This document shows, in pieces, positions 26,244 through 36,625 of a stretch of 64,000 nucleotides of DNA. The DNA lies in NCBI RefSeq assembly GCF_014217565.1, contig NZ_CP043661.1, forward strand, positions 5,518,001-5,582,000, read 5' to 3'. This DNA is from Kribbella qitaiheensis (GTDB taxonomy: Bacteria; Actinomycetota; Actinomycetes; Propionibacteriales; Kribbellaceae). Under the pieces are notes generated by a model. That model had not been told where the DNA came from and did no database searches. It was given only the letters and a program-made list of their open reading frames with translations. Position numbers and translations under genes: made by a program. Position 1 is the first letter of the stretch, and the number at the start of each line of letters is the position of its first letter.

Positions 26244-27374
26244 TCAGGAGAGTCGGGACGCTCCCGGCGAAGGGGTAGCGGCCAGTGAGCTGGGTGCACT
26301 GAATCCGTGCTCGGCGAAGGCCTTCTCGATGGCGGCGAGGGTGGACTCCGCGGCGTCGGCCTCGACCAGGGCGATGATGCAGCCGCCGAAACCGCCGCCG
26401 GTCATCCGCGCGCCAAGGGCGCCTGCCGCGAGGGCGGTGTCGACGGCGACGTCGAGCTCGGGCACGGTGATCTCGAAGTCGTCGCGCAGCGACACGTGCG
26501 ACGCCGTGAACAGCGGGCCCACGTCGCGCAGCCGCCCGGCGTGCATCAGCTCGACGGCCTCCTCGACCCGGCGGATCTCCGTCACCACGTGCCGCACCCG
26601 GCGGCGGACGACGTCGTCCGTCAACCGCGCCAGCGCGTCGTCCAGCTGATCGAAGTCCACCGACCGCAGCGCCGGTACGCCGAGTTCGGCCGCGGCCTGC
26701 TCGCAACTCTTCCGCCGGGCGGCGTACTCGCCGTCGACGTGCCGGTGCGGTGCCTTCACATCGACCACCAGTAAGGCGAGTCCGTCGGCCGCGGGGTCGA
26801 AGGGGATCTGGTCGGTCGACATCGCGCGGATGTCGAAGTACAGGGCGTGCCCGGCTGTGCAGCACATCGAGGCCATCTGGTCCATCAGGCCGACCGGCGC
26901 CCCGACGTACTGGTTCTCCGCCTTCTGGGCGAGCCGGGCGACCTCGGCCGGGTCGACCGTGATGCCCTGCAATCCCAGCAGCGCAACGGATGTCGCGCAC
27001 AGCAGAGCAGCCGAGGAAGACAGCCCGGCGCCCGACGGCAGGTCGGATTCGACCAGCAGGTTGGCGCCGCCGATCGCGTAGCCGGCCTCACGCAGTACCC
27101 AGGCCGCGCCCGCCGGGTACGCCGCCCAGTCCTGCACCGAGTGGGGTTCGAGCTCGTCCAGTGCGAATTCGGTGCTGCCGGGCTGGCCCTTCGTCGCCAC
27201 CGCGAACCGGCCGTCGGTGCGCGCGGACGCGGTCACCACGATCTGGTTGGGGAGGGCGATCGGCATCACCAGGCCGTCGTTGTAGTCGGTGTGCTCGCCG
27301 ATCAGGTTGACCCGGCCGGGCGCGCGCCAGGAGCCGTCAGGGGCGGTGGAGAAGAGCTCCTCGAACGTGCTCAC
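26244..27374 (-). CDS. galK: Galactokinase
   Basis: 376 residues; phosphorylates galactose to galactose-1-phosphate in the Leloir pathway. GHMP-kinase motifs in order: RAPGRVNLIGEHTDYNDGLVMP (sugar binding), SDLPSGAGLSSSAALLCA (ATP loop), GLMDQMASM and ARMTGGGFGGCIIALV. Start GTG at 27372-27374, overlapping the galT stop as GTGA, so the two are translationally coupled. Confidence 0.95.
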   Translation of the reverse strand: MSTFEELFSTAPDGSWRAPGRVNLIGEHTDYNDGLVMPIALPNQIVVTASARTDGRFAVATKGQPGSTEFALDELEPHSVQDWAAYPAGAAWVLREAGYAIGGANLLVESDLPSGAGLSSSAALLCATSVALLGLQGITVDPAEVARLAQKAENQYVGAPVGLMDQMASMCCTAGHALYFDIRAMSTDQIPFDPAADGLALLVVDVKAPHRHVDGEYAARRKSCEQAAAELGVPALRSVDFDQLDDALARLTDDVVRRRVRHVVTEIRRVEEAVELMHAGRLRDVGPLFTASHVSLRDDFEITVPELDVAVDTALAAGALGARMTGGGFGGCIIALVEADAAESTLAAIEKAFAEHGFSAPSSLAATPSPGASRLS

Positions 27375-28415
27375 GAACCAACCTTCCGCAGTGTCTCGGC
27401 GACGTCCTCGGGCCGGGTGTCGCTGATGAACGCGCCCATCCCGGACTCCGAACCCGCAAGGTACTTGATCTTGTCCGCGGTCCGCCGGATCGACAACACC
27501 TCCAGGTGCAGGTAGCCGAGTTCGCGGTCGATCCGGACCGGCGCCTGGTGCCACGCGGCGATGTAGGGCAGCGGATCGCCGTACAGGCCGTCCAGCCGGC
27601 CCAGTACGTCGAGGTAGAGCTGGGCGAAATCGTCGCGCTCGGGGCCGGACAGCTCGGCGATGTCGGCCACCTTGCGGTGCGGGTAGAGGTGCACCTCGAC
27701 CGGCCAGCGGGCGGCCTCGGGGACGAAGGCGGTCCAGTTGTCGTTCTCGGCGACGACCCGGGTGCCCTCTTTCCGTTCAGCGGCCAGGATGTCGGCGAAG
27801 AGGTTGCTACCGGCAACTGCCTGGTACTCGCGGGCCCGGTCGATCAGGGTCCGCATCCGCGGCGGCAGGAACGGGTAGGCGTAGATCTGGCCGTGCGGGT
27901 GGCTCAGGGTCACGCCGATCTCGCGGCCACGGTTCTCGAACGGGAACACGTGCTCGACGTCCGGCCGGGCGCTCAGCTCGGCGGTCCGGTCCGCCCAGGT
28001 GTCGACGACCAGCCGGGCCTGGCCCTGCGAGAGCTTGGTGAACGGCTGGTTGTGGTCGCTGGTGAAGCAGACCACCTCGGCCCGGGCCCGGTCCGGCGAA
28101 GGACGGGAAGCGGTTCTCGAACACGGCGACGTTGTAGTCGTGGTCCGGGATCTCGGTCGGGTTGCCGGGCTTGCTCGCGCACAGCGGACACTGGTCGGCC
28201 GGCGGCAGGTAGGTCCGGGTGTTGCGGTGCGTCGCGTAGGTGATCACGTCACCGGTCAGCGGATCGGTGCGCAGCTCGACCTGCGGTTTCGGCGCCGGCA
28301 GGCCGCGGCTGTCCTCCAGCGGCACCCGGGGCGGCGCGTCAGCCGGGTCGTAGTAGATCAGGTCCCGGCCGTCGGACAGCTTGGTATCTGTCCGCCGCGC
28401 GCCACGAATCGTCAT
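27371..28415 (-). CDS. galT: Galactose-1-phosphate uridylyltransferase (apparent frameshift)
   Basis: Moves UMP between UDP-glucose and galactose-1-phosphate. First frame: DLIYYDPADAPPRVP, QVELRTDPLTGDVITYATHRN, a zinc-type Cys pair CPLCASKPGN, DYNVAVFENRFPSF. Second frame: VVCFTSDHNQPFTKL, and the active-site motif SHPHGQIYAYPF. The frames meet near 28083-28098 in a GGGCCCGGGCC-type run; dropping one base gives FAGPGPAEVVCF and about 347 residues, normal for GalT. ATG 28415 is preferred; an in-frame ATG exists 27 bases upstream. First gene of galTK. Confidence 0.9.
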
Positions 28416-28446
28416 GGAATGATCATAAACCAACAGATTCAAACAT
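28416..28446 (-). promoter_or_regulatory. A/T-rich gal promoter-operator candidate
   Basis: Just upstream of galT an A/T-rich stretch holds two imperfect direct repeats reading TGTTTGAATC and TGTTGGTTTATGATC on the minus strand. DeoR-type repressors often bind direct repeats. A link to the DeoR protein at 25062-25880 is inferred only from proximity. Confidence 0.35.
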
Positions 28447-28546
28447 GCACCAAAGGACCTCTCGCCGCTACTCTTGATCGATGGACGTCGCCCTACTCCC
28501 GCGTCCTCTCCCGTTATCCCGGAGAGGACGCTAGGAACTCCCAGCT

Positions 28547-29872
<1,326 letters not shown>

Positions 29873-29873
29873 C

Positions 29874-31163
29874 TCAGGTACTTTCCGGGACCCCTGGCTG
29901 TGCGACCGCGGCCAGGGGTTCTACTTTCTCGGTCATCGTGTCGATCAGGAGGCGCCGGCGGGCCAGCACGGCCAGGCCGCCGAGGAAGAAGCCGAGCCCC
30001 TGGAAGATGAGGACGGGGATGACTCCGACAAGGTCGCCGAGGACGCCGGCCGCCACCGTGCCGACGAGCACCGCGAGCCCCTCCGTGGCGAACAGCGCAC
30101 CGAATACCCGGCCGCGCGAGGTGTCGTCGGTCAGCCGCTGGAGCACCGTCATCATGCCGGCGATCAGGAAGGCGCCGGGCACCCCGACGAGGATCATGCA
30201 GACGAACGCGGGCGTGACGCTGTGCCAGGCCAGCGGGTAGCAGAACATCACCAGGTCGATCAGTCCGAACAGCACCGCCCCGACGCCCCACATCTTCGCC
30301 GCCGAGAACCGCGATCCGACGGCCGCCGCGATCAGTCCGCCGACGATCCCGCCGACCGCCTGCGACGACGAGATCAACCCGTACGTCGTGCCGTTACCGC
30401 CCAGCTCGGTGCTCACGAACGGCGCGAACAAGGTGCTCATCGCCCCTTCGCCGACACCGGTGACGAGTCCGAAGACGAAGACGAGCCGCAACGCCGGACC
30501 GTCTACGCAGATCCGCAGCCCCTCCAACCATTCGGTCTTGAGCCGCCGGATGGCGCCGGTGGTCTGCTCGACCACGATCTTGTTGCCCCGATGCCGTACG
30601 CCGATCAGCAGCCCCATCGCGGCCAGGTAGGTGACCGCGTCCACCAGCGCGAGCAGGGGAATCCCGCCGAACGCGGCCAGGACGCCACCCATCGCCGCAC
30701 CGATCAACCGGGCGATGTCGCCGGACTGGCTGTTCAGCGCGTTCGCGGTGACGAGCTGGCGCGACTCGACCAGGAGTGGCACCAGCGACTGCTCGGCCGG
30801 CCGGAAAAATTGCTGTAGGCAACTTTGTGTGAGTACGACCAGGTAGACGACCCAGATCGTGCTGCCGTCGTGCACCAGCAGCAACGGCAGCAGCACGAAC
30901 GCGTGCACCAGGTTCGTGACGATCATCGTGCGGCGCCGGTCCCACCGGTCGACGAAGACACCGGCCAGCGAGCCGAGCAGGAACAGCGGCAGGAAAGAGG
31001 AGAGCAGGAGCCCGCCGGAGGCCAAGGTCGATCCGGTCAGGTCGTAGACGTAGTACGCCAAGCCGATCCGCAGGATCCAGTCGCCGGTCAGCGACACCAG
31101 TCCGGCCCCGAGTACCAGCCGATAGTCCCGCTGCCGAGCCAGCACTTCCCACAGGTTCCTCAT
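29874..31163 (-). CDS. MFS transporter
   Basis: 429 residues with about 12 hydrophobic segments. DYRLVLGAGLVSLTGDWILRIGLAYYVYDLTG at the N-terminus and VFVDRWDRRRTMIVTNLVHA in loop 2-3 match the MFS_3/EntS-like exporter group. It follows an ArsR-type regulator gene with a 4-base overlap (31160-31163), so the regulator-exporter pair is one operon. Substrate unknown; a drug or siderophore is usual for this group. Confidence 0.92.
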   Translation of the reverse strand: MRNLWEVLARQRDYRLVLGAGLVSLTGDWILRIGLAYYVYDLTGSTLASGGLLLSSFLPLFLLGSLAGVFVDRWDRRRTMIVTNLVHAFVLLPLLLVHDGSTIWVVYLVVLTQSCLQQFFRPAEQSLVPLLVESRQLVTANALNSQSGDIARLIGAAMGGVLAAFGGIPLLALVDAVTYLAAMGLLIGVRHRGNKIVVEQTTGAIRRLKTEWLEGLRICVDGPALRLVFVFGLVTGVGEGAMSTLFAPFVSTELGGNGTTYGLISSSQAVGGIVGGLIAAAVGSRFSAAKMWGVGAVLFGLIDLVMFCYPLAWHSVTPAFVCMILVGVPGAFLIAGMMTVLQRLTDDTSRGRVFGALFATEGLAVLVGTVAAGVLGDLVGVIPVLIFQGLGFFLGGLAVLARRRLLIDTMTEKVEPLAAVAQPGVPEST

Positions 31164-31804
31164 CGCTCGTCCTTCCCCGCGGGGGACTCGTCCTCTTTCG
31201 CGGCGGACTCGTTGTCAGGCAGGACGACGATGATCCGGGTGATGTCGACGAGACGGCTGCCCGGCGGCCGGGTCGACTTGTCATCCATCGGCCGGGCGGC
31301 GACGTACCGCTGGATCGCATCGCTGACCTCCTGCTCGAGCGCCGCCAGTTCCTCGCCGGTGAGGTAGACGCCGGAGTGGCCGATACCGGCGTTCCGTCGC
31401 CAGATCTCGTCCTCGTCCGGCCGGCGCTGCTGCCACTCCGCGAGCTGACCGAGCGCTCGCTCCGCCAGCAACTGCTCCAGTACGTCGGCTGCGGCCATGC
31501 CCTCGGGGGTCAGCTCCGCATCGCTCCAGGACTGCGAGATGGAGACCAGTCGCCAGGGGCGTTCGCGGTTGTCCTTCCCGGGTGCCGGTTCGACGAAGTC
31601 GTACTTCGCCAGCTGCCGCAGGTGGTGCGAAGCCAGTGCCTGACTGATCCCGAGCCGGCGGGCCGCGTCCGCGGCGGTTAGCGGCCCTTCGCGCCCGAGC
31701 AGTGCCTGCAGGTCCAGCCGGACCGGGTGCGCCAATGCGCGGATCGCCAACGGGTCGTCGAGCAGCCTGCGGCGGCGGGGGTCTTCCGCAGATTCCAAAG
31801 ACAT
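31160..31804 (-). CDS. ArsR-type winged-helix regulator
   Basis: About 214 residues from ATG 31802-31804. Helix-turn-helix: IRALAHPVRLDLQALLGREGPLTAADAARRLGISQALASHHLRQLAKYDFV. The C-terminal half is helical and acidic with no visible metal-Cys motif, so it is probably a drug- or metabolite-type sensor rather than a metal sensor. A longer start at 31840 is possible, but the palindrome at 31792-31813 spans the ATG at 31804, which fits autorepression of a leaderless or near-leaderless message. Regulator of the following MFS gene by context. Confidence 0.88.
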   Translation of the reverse strand: MSLESAEDPRRRRLLDDPLAIRALAHPVRLDLQALLGREGPLTAADAARRLGISQALASHHLRQLAKYDFVEPAPGKDNRERPWRLVSISQSWSDAELTPEGMAAADVLEQLLAERALGQLAEWQQRRPDEDEIWRRNAGIGHSGVYLTGEELAALEQEVSDAIQRYVAARPMDDKSTRPPGSRLVDITRIIVVLPDNESAAKEDESPAGKDER

Positions 31805-31813
31805 GCTTGGAAT
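31792..31813. promoter_or_regulatory. Operator palindrome over the ArsR-type start codon
   Basis: ATTCCAA-N8-TTGGAAT, a perfect 7-bp inverted repeat that includes the start codon region; a third half site TTGGAAT lies at 31849-31855. Likely binding site for the regulator itself. Confidence 0.65.
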
Positions 31814-31864
31814 ATGCGGCAGCGCTCGACTCGATGTCAAGCCTTTGCTTGGAATAGCCCGGCG

Positions 31865-33058
31865 TCAGGAGTTCTTGGTGGCCTTCGGGGGCTTCGTGGA
31901 TTTCGGCTGGGGGGTCTTCGCGTGCCCCTTGGTGTGGCTGCTCGAGGGTTGCGGGGATTTGCCGGTCGTCGACGGCTTGTTCGTCCGGGTGCCGGCCACC
32001 ACCGTCGACGGCGGCCGCGTAGTACGGGCAACCGGCGGCGGTGTCGTGCGGGCAGTCGATGGAGGTGTCGACACCGCCGGAGGCTTCGACGGCAGCAGAT
32101 CCGTGGTCGGCAGCCTGCCGGGGTCAGACCTGATCAGTACTGCGAGCGCAACCGCCACCGCGATGGCGACGACAGCCGCGGCACCGGCCAATACGGCTCG
32201 CTTGGGCCGCAGCGCGGGTATCTGAGCTGTTGGCGCCTCGTTCTGCGGCCGGGCCAACGGGACGAGCGGCGCGCCGGTGGCGACCTCGGCCGCGGTCGGT
32301 CGATCGGCCGGATCCTTGGCGAGCATCCGGAACATCAGCGTCTCGCAGGCGCCGGCCAGTTCCGGGCGAAGATCGCTCGGCGGTACAGGGGCGACCGCGA
32401 CGTGCTGGTACATGATCGAAGCCGGCTGGTCGCCCTGGAAGGGCGGGTGGCCGGTGACCAGTTGATAGAGAACGCAGCCGAGGGCGTAGACGTCCGACGA
32501 GGTCTCGGCCGGGCCGCCCTCCGCCTGTTCCGGAGACATGTAGAAGCTGGTTCCCAGCACCTGGCCGGTGGCGGTCAGGGTGGTCGTCGTGTCGGCGACG
32601 AAGCGGGCGATGCCGAAGTCGGCGACCTTGACGGCTCCATCGACGCCCAGCAGCAGGTTTCCCGGTTTGATGTCGCGGTGGACGATGTCCTCGCGATGCG
32701 CGGCCGCGAGCCCGGCCGCCGCCTGACGGACGATGTCGAGAGCCCGTTCCCCGGGCAGTGGACCGTTCGTCTTGAGTTCCTCGGCGACAGAACGGCCCTC
32801 GACCAGTTCCATCACCAGGAAGTAGCCGTCCTCGTGCCGGCCGAAGTCGAACGCGGCGACCACGTGCTGGTCGTTCAGTAGAGCGGCGGCCCGGGCCTCG
32901 CGATGGAACCGGGCCGCGGCCAGCTCGTCGTGGCGGGTCGGCAGCAGGAACTTGATCGCGACCGCACGGCCGAGCAACTCGTCCGTGCCGCGGTAGACCT
33001 CGCCCATCCCACCCCGGCCGAGGGAGGCACCCACCCTGTACCGCTCCGCAACCAGCAT
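31865..33058 (-). CDS. Membrane-anchored serine/threonine protein kinase (PknB-like)
   Basis: 397 residues. Complete Hanks kinase domain (about 7-265): glycine loop LGRGGMGEVYRG, AIKFL, HRDIKPGNLLL, VADFGIARF, and MSPEQAEGG in the activation segment. One membrane helix (about 287-309, AVLAGAAAVVAIAVAVALAVLI) and a short Thr/Pro/Lys-rich outer tail with no PASTA domains. All catalytic residues are present. No partner gene suggests a target. ATG at 33056-33058. Confidence 0.95.
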   Translation of the reverse strand: MLVAERYRVGASLGRGGMGEVYRGTDELLGRAVAIKFLLPTRHDELAAARFHREARAAALLNDQHVVAAFDFGRHEDGYFLVMELVEGRSVAEELKTNGPLPGERALDIVRQAAAGLAAAHREDIVHRDIKPGNLLLGVDGAVKVADFGIARFVADTTTTLTATGQVLGTSFYMSPEQAEGGPAETSSDVYALGCVLYQLVTGHPPFQGDQPASIMYQHVAVAPVPPSDLRPELAGACETLMFRMLAKDPADRPTAAEVATGAPLVPLARPQNEAPTAQIPALRPKRAVLAGAAAVVAIAVAVALAVLIRSDPGRLPTTDLLPSKPPAVSTPPSTARTTPPPVARTTRPPSTVVAGTRTNKPSTTGKSPQPSSSHTKGHAKTPQPKSTKPPKATKNS

Positions 33059-33118
33059 CCGCTCTCGGTACCCACTACGGCCGCGGCCAAGCAGGTACCG
33101 AGGCCGCGGCGGAGCGGA

Positions 33119-33958
33119 TCAGGTGTGGTCGGCGAGCCAGGGGAGGATGGATCCGGCCTGGTTCATGACCGTGAAGTGGCTGGCTCCGGGGGTGAGGCGG
33201 AGCTCCGCGGTTGGGCAGTGAGTCGCCAGCCAGGAGCCGTGGGAAGAGGGGATGATCCCGTCCCGGTCGCCCTGCAGGAGCAGGATCGGGGCCTTGATCG
33301 TGGTCGGGTCGCACCCCCACGGAGTCACGTAGGAGACGTCGTCGTCGATCAGGCCGTACGGACCCGCGTCGAGGCCATGACTCGCCACTGAGCCGAGCCA
33401 GCCCCATTCACCCTCGAAGAGCGCGTAGTCGGTCTCGGTGAACTCCGGGTCGTACTCGACTCCCGATGCCTCGTGGGTGGCCTTCGCCTCGCGTCCTTGG
33501 AGCGCCGCTCGCAGCGAGGCGACGCCCGAAGGGACCATCCCGTCGAACCAGTCGAGGCCCTCGGCGCCGTACGGAGCTATTGCCGCCAGGGTCGCCACCG
33601 CGCTGACGCGATCCCCGAGAGTGGCGGCGCAGCCGAGCGCGTACGACCCACCGCCGGAGTACCCGGCGACGGCGAACCGGTCGATCCCCAGCTCATCGGC
33701 GACGGCCGCCGCGTCGTACGCGACCGAACTCATCGTCCGGCCGGGCGCAACGGACGAACCGCCGTACCCGGGCCGGTCGAAGGAGAGCCAGCGGATGCCG
33801 AGCTCGTCGCTGGCCGCGAGCAGGGGAGCGGGCGGCGTGCCGAGGTTGGGGGTGCCGTGGTTCCAGAAGACTGGCCTTGTCTCTGCGCCGGCCCCGCTGC
33901 CGGTGTCGTAGACGTGCAGGGTACGGCCGTCGCTCAGCTGGAGGTCGGTCTCTTTCAT
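33119..33958 (-). CDS. Alpha/beta hydrolase
   Basis: 279 residues. VFWNHGTPNLGTPP holds the oxyanion HG, the nucleophile elbow is VAGYSGGGSYALG (Ser near residue 106), and the late motifs are ILLLQGDRDGIIP (Asp) and TPGASHFTVM (His). Cytosolic. ATG at 33956-33958; a GTG three codons earlier is possible. Divergent from the YCII gene. Confidence 0.9.
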   Translation of the reverse strand: MKETDLQLSDGRTLHVYDTGSGAGAETRPVFWNHGTPNLGTPPAPLLAASDELGIRWLSFDRPGYGGSSVAPGRTMSSVAYDAAAVADELGIDRFAVAGYSGGGSYALGCAATLGDRVSAVATLAAIAPYGAEGLDWFDGMVPSGVASLRAALQGREAKATHEASGVEYDPEFTETDYALFEGEWGWLGSVASHGLDAGPYGLIDDDVSYVTPWGCDPTTIKAPILLLQGDRDGIIPSSHGSWLATHCPTAELRLTPGASHFTVMNQAGSILPWLADHT

Positions 33959-34020
33959 GGTGCTCACCTTAGGTTCGGTCCGGTGTGTCAGCCCGTACGT
34001 CGGAGGCGCGGGTGACCGGT

Positions 34021-34060
34021 CGACATTTCGCCCGGAACTGCCGGAACGGCCGAAATGTCG
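34021..34060. promoter_or_regulatory. Inverted repeat between divergent hydrolase and YCII genes
   Basis: Perfect 10-bp arms CGACATTTCG and CGAAATGTCG separated by 20 bases, in the shared promoter region. Either an operator for a dimer of dimers or a cruciform. No regulator gene is adjacent. Confidence 0.5.
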
Positions 34061-34121
34061 AGGAGGCGGGCAGGCCTCCGACCTCAGCTGCGAGGATCGT
34101 TCGACGACGAAAGGAACTGCC

Positions 34122-34505
34122 GTGAAGTACCTGTTGTTGGTCCACAGCAACCCGGTGACCTGGGGACATCCCTCCTTCCTGCACACCGAGGAAGGGATCA
34201 AGCTGCCGAAAGCCGCGCGCGAAGTGCTGTCGGCACAGCTGGACACGCTGATCAGCGAGCTGAAGGGATCCGGCGAGCTCGTCGCGCTGGAACCGCTCGG
34301 CGCCCCCCGCGACACGAAGGTGGTCCGGGTCCGCGAAGGCGTTCGCGCGGTCACCGACGGCCCGTACTCCGAGGCGAAGGAGCAGCTCGCCGGCTTCTTC
34401 CTGATCGACGTCGCCAGCCCGGAGCGGGCCGAGGAGATCGCCGCCCGCATCCCCGAGGCCCAGTTCTACGCCGTGGAACTCCGCCCGATCGACAATCTGA
34501 ACTAA
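34122..34505 (+). CDS. YCII/DGPF-family protein
   Basis: 127 residues, GTG start with AAGGAA six bases upstream. Begins MKYLLLVHSNP and carries VTDGPYSEAKEQLAGFFLIDV, the DGPF/YCII signature. Members are small dimeric proteins often encoded beside ECF sigma factors; none is visible here. Biochemical role unknown. Confidence 0.9.
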   Translation: MKYLLLVHSNPVTWGHPSFLHTEEGIKLPKAAREVLSAQLDTLISELKGSGELVALEPLGAPRDTKVVRVREGVRAVTDGPYSEAKEQLAGFFLIDVASPERAEEIAARIPEAQFYAVELRPIDNLN

Positions 34506-34509
34506 CACC

Positions 34510-34551
34510 CCGTACTGCGCCCAGGCGGATCGCTGCCCGGGCGCAGTACGG
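34510..34551. terminator. Bidirectional terminator between YCII and sugar kinase genes
   Basis: Perfect 13-bp stem CCGTACTGCGCCC / GGGCGCAGTACGG with a 16-base loop between converging genes. Each arm contains the word GTACTGCG, over-represented elsewhere in the window. Confidence 0.85.
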
Positions 34552-34555
34552 AGCG

Positions 34556-35594
34556 TCAGCTGACCAGCCTGGTGTGGTTGGAGCGGGTGGCGAGGGCGGG
34601 GTCGAGGACGCCGAGCGCGAGCCAGGTCGCGCCGCCGACGCCGTCGCGGGCGGTCAGCACCTCGCCGTCGAAGTGTTCGTGAATGGTTTGCCGGAGCAAC
34701 CGGCCGACCGGTGACGATTCCCCGGCCACACTGCCGGCCAGCACCAACGGGCCGTTGTCCGACGTTGTCCGGAGCCGGCTGACCGTTTCTGTGAGCAGTT
34801 CGGCTGCGCGTTTCACCAGCGCATGGGCGGTCTTGTCGTTCTGGTCGTACGCCATCACGACCGTCCGGGCTAGTTCGGCCAGCAGGACCGGCGGACGGGC
34901 ATTCACGGTGCGAATCAGGTCGTCACGGAGCCGGTCGTAGCCCTCACGCTCCGCATTCGCGTGTTCGTCGTGGTCCGGCAGCAGGGCTTTCACCACGGCC
35001 TCGCCGAGCAGTCCGATCGGCTCGCCCAGATCGAGAGCGCGCAACAGACTGCGCATCGCTTCGCGGCCGAGCCAGAATCCGGACCCGTCGTCGCCGAGCA
35101 GCCAGCCGTGCCCGTCGGCGGTGTGGACCAGTCGGTGGTCGCGGACCAGGCCGGGCCGCGCTGCCGGTGCCGGCGATCAGCACGGTGCCGGCAGGCTCCG
35201 GCGTACCGGAGGCGAAGGCGACCTCCAGGTCGCCGATGAAGTCCGGCTCGCAGACCAGTCCGGCCCCGCTCCAGGCGGCGTCGAACTGGGCCTTGACGCC
35301 CGGATTGGACAGCGCGGAGCCGCCGGCCGCGCCGATCACCGCCGTACTGACCAGGGTCGGATCGATACCGTCCAGGGCCTGGTGAATGGCCTGTCCGAAG
35401 TTGGCCGCGGCGCTCGCGGGGTGGCTGGTCGGGTTTCCGCCGGCAGCGGCCCCGCGGCCGATTACGTTGCCTTCATGGTCCGCGATCACGATCCGGGTGG
35501 AGGTACCGCCGAGGTCGCCGCCCAGGACCAGTGCGGAAGCCGGCATCAAGACCACTGGATCCCCAGGTTCGGGGAGCGGGCGTTCGAGCGACAT
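34556..35594 (-). CDS. BadF/BadG-type N-acetylglucosamine kinase-like protein (apparent frameshift)
   Basis: First frame: ALVLGGDLGGTSTRIVIADHEG (phosphate-1 loop of the ASKHA fold), TAVIGAAGGSA, TVLIAGTGSAAR. Second frame: LVRDHRLVHTADGHGWLLGDDGSGFWLG, PLVLAGSVAG. They join near 35150-35160, where an extra C in GCGGCCCGGCC explains the shift; repaired length is about 345 residues. This fold phosphorylates N-acetylglucosamine or related sugars. ATG at 35592-35594. It is divergent from the SIS-ABC transporter operon, so it probably acts on the sugar that operon imports. Confidence 0.87.
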
Positions 35595-35803
35595 AGGCGA
35601 TGCTCCAAACTGCTCAGAAGTGACTAGTTGTGAACAAGAACAAGCAAGGTCACGCAACGGTCCCGATCTGCAGGGAAGAGTGAGATGAGCCTTGACTTTA
35701 GCTGCCAGGTGAGAAAAGTTCTGTCCAGCAAACCGCAAACTTGCGCACTTGTCGGCACCAGGTGTGTCGCGGCGAACACATTAGTCGAGGGGTAGGGCCT
35801 CTG
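35595..35803. promoter_or_regulatory. Divergent promoter region of the amino-sugar cluster
   Basis: Between the sugar kinase and the SIS gene. A -35-like TTGACT lies at 35692-35697, and an A/C-rich direct repeat (GAACAA twice) lies near 35631-35645. No DasR-type palindrome was seen. Promoter assignment is tentative. Confidence 0.35.
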
Positions 35804-36601
35804 ATGGCCAGCACGGAAGACGGCAGCACGAGCGTCGACGGGGCAAACCCGGGCGTGAGTGCGCAGTCCTATGTTCATGCGCTGACGCCGATCCTGGCGG
35901 CCGTGACCGAACTGGCCGACGGTCCGATCCAGGCCGCGGCCGACCTGTTCACCGCCTCGCTGCGGGCCAACGGCGTCATCCAGGCCTTCGGCTCCGGCCA
36001 CTCCGAGGCACTCGCGATGGAGATCGCCGGCCGCGCCGGTGGCCTGATCGCGACGAACCGGATCGCACTGCGCGATCTGGTCCTGCTCGGCGGTGAATCG
36101 CCCGAGTTGCTGCGTGGCGGCGAACTCGAGCGCGACCCGTCGTACTCCCGCAAGCTTTACGAACTGTCGGCCGCCCGCCCCGGCGACCTGTTCGTGATCG
36201 CTTCGAACTCCGGCGTGAACGGCTCGATCGTCGAGCTGGCCACGGTGGTGAAGGAAAAAGGACACCCGCTGATCGCGATCACGTCGCTGCAGCACACCAG
36301 TGGGGTGGAGTCGCGGCACCCGTCCGGCAAAAAACTGATCGACTTCGCCGACGTGGTGCTCGACAACCAGGCGCCGTACGGCGATTCTGTGCTCGACCTC
36401 CCCGACGGTGGAAAGGTCTGCGCCGTGTCGTCGATCACTGCTGCGCTGATCGCGCAGATGCTGGTAGCCGAGGTACTGCGCCGGTTCACGGAGGCCGGCG
36501 AGACGCCGCCGGTCTACCTGTCCGCGAACATCGCTGGTGGCGACGACCACAACCACGCCCTTGAAGCCCAGTACGCCGGCCGGATCCGTCGTACTGCTTG
36601 A
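35804..36601 (+). CDS. SIS-domain sugar isomerase-like protein
   Basis: 265 residues. A single SIS domain with VIQAFGSGHSEALAMEIAGRAGGL (phosphosugar-binding Ser/Thr loop), LFVIASNSGVNGSIVELA and LIAITSLQHTSGVESRH. The family binds phosphosugars and either isomerises or deaminates them; this single-SIS group (UPF0309-like) often sits with amino-sugar transporters. ATG at 35804, 24 bases before the substrate-binding-protein gene begins its own leader. Likely handles the phosphorylated imported sugar. Confidence 0.88.
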   Translation: MASTEDGSTSVDGANPGVSAQSYVHALTPILAAVTELADGPIQAAADLFTASLRANGVIQAFGSGHSEALAMEIAGRAGGLIATNRIALRDLVLLGGESPELLRGGELERDPSYSRKLYELSAARPGDLFVIASNSGVNGSIVELATVVKEKGHPLIAITSLQHTSGVESRHPSGKKLIDFADVVLDNQAPYGDSVLDLPDGGKVCAVSSITAALIAQMLVAEVLRRFTEAGETPPVYLSANIAGGDDHNHALEAQYAGRIRRTA

Positions 36602-36625
36602 AACACTCCTTGGAAGGCGGGACCA

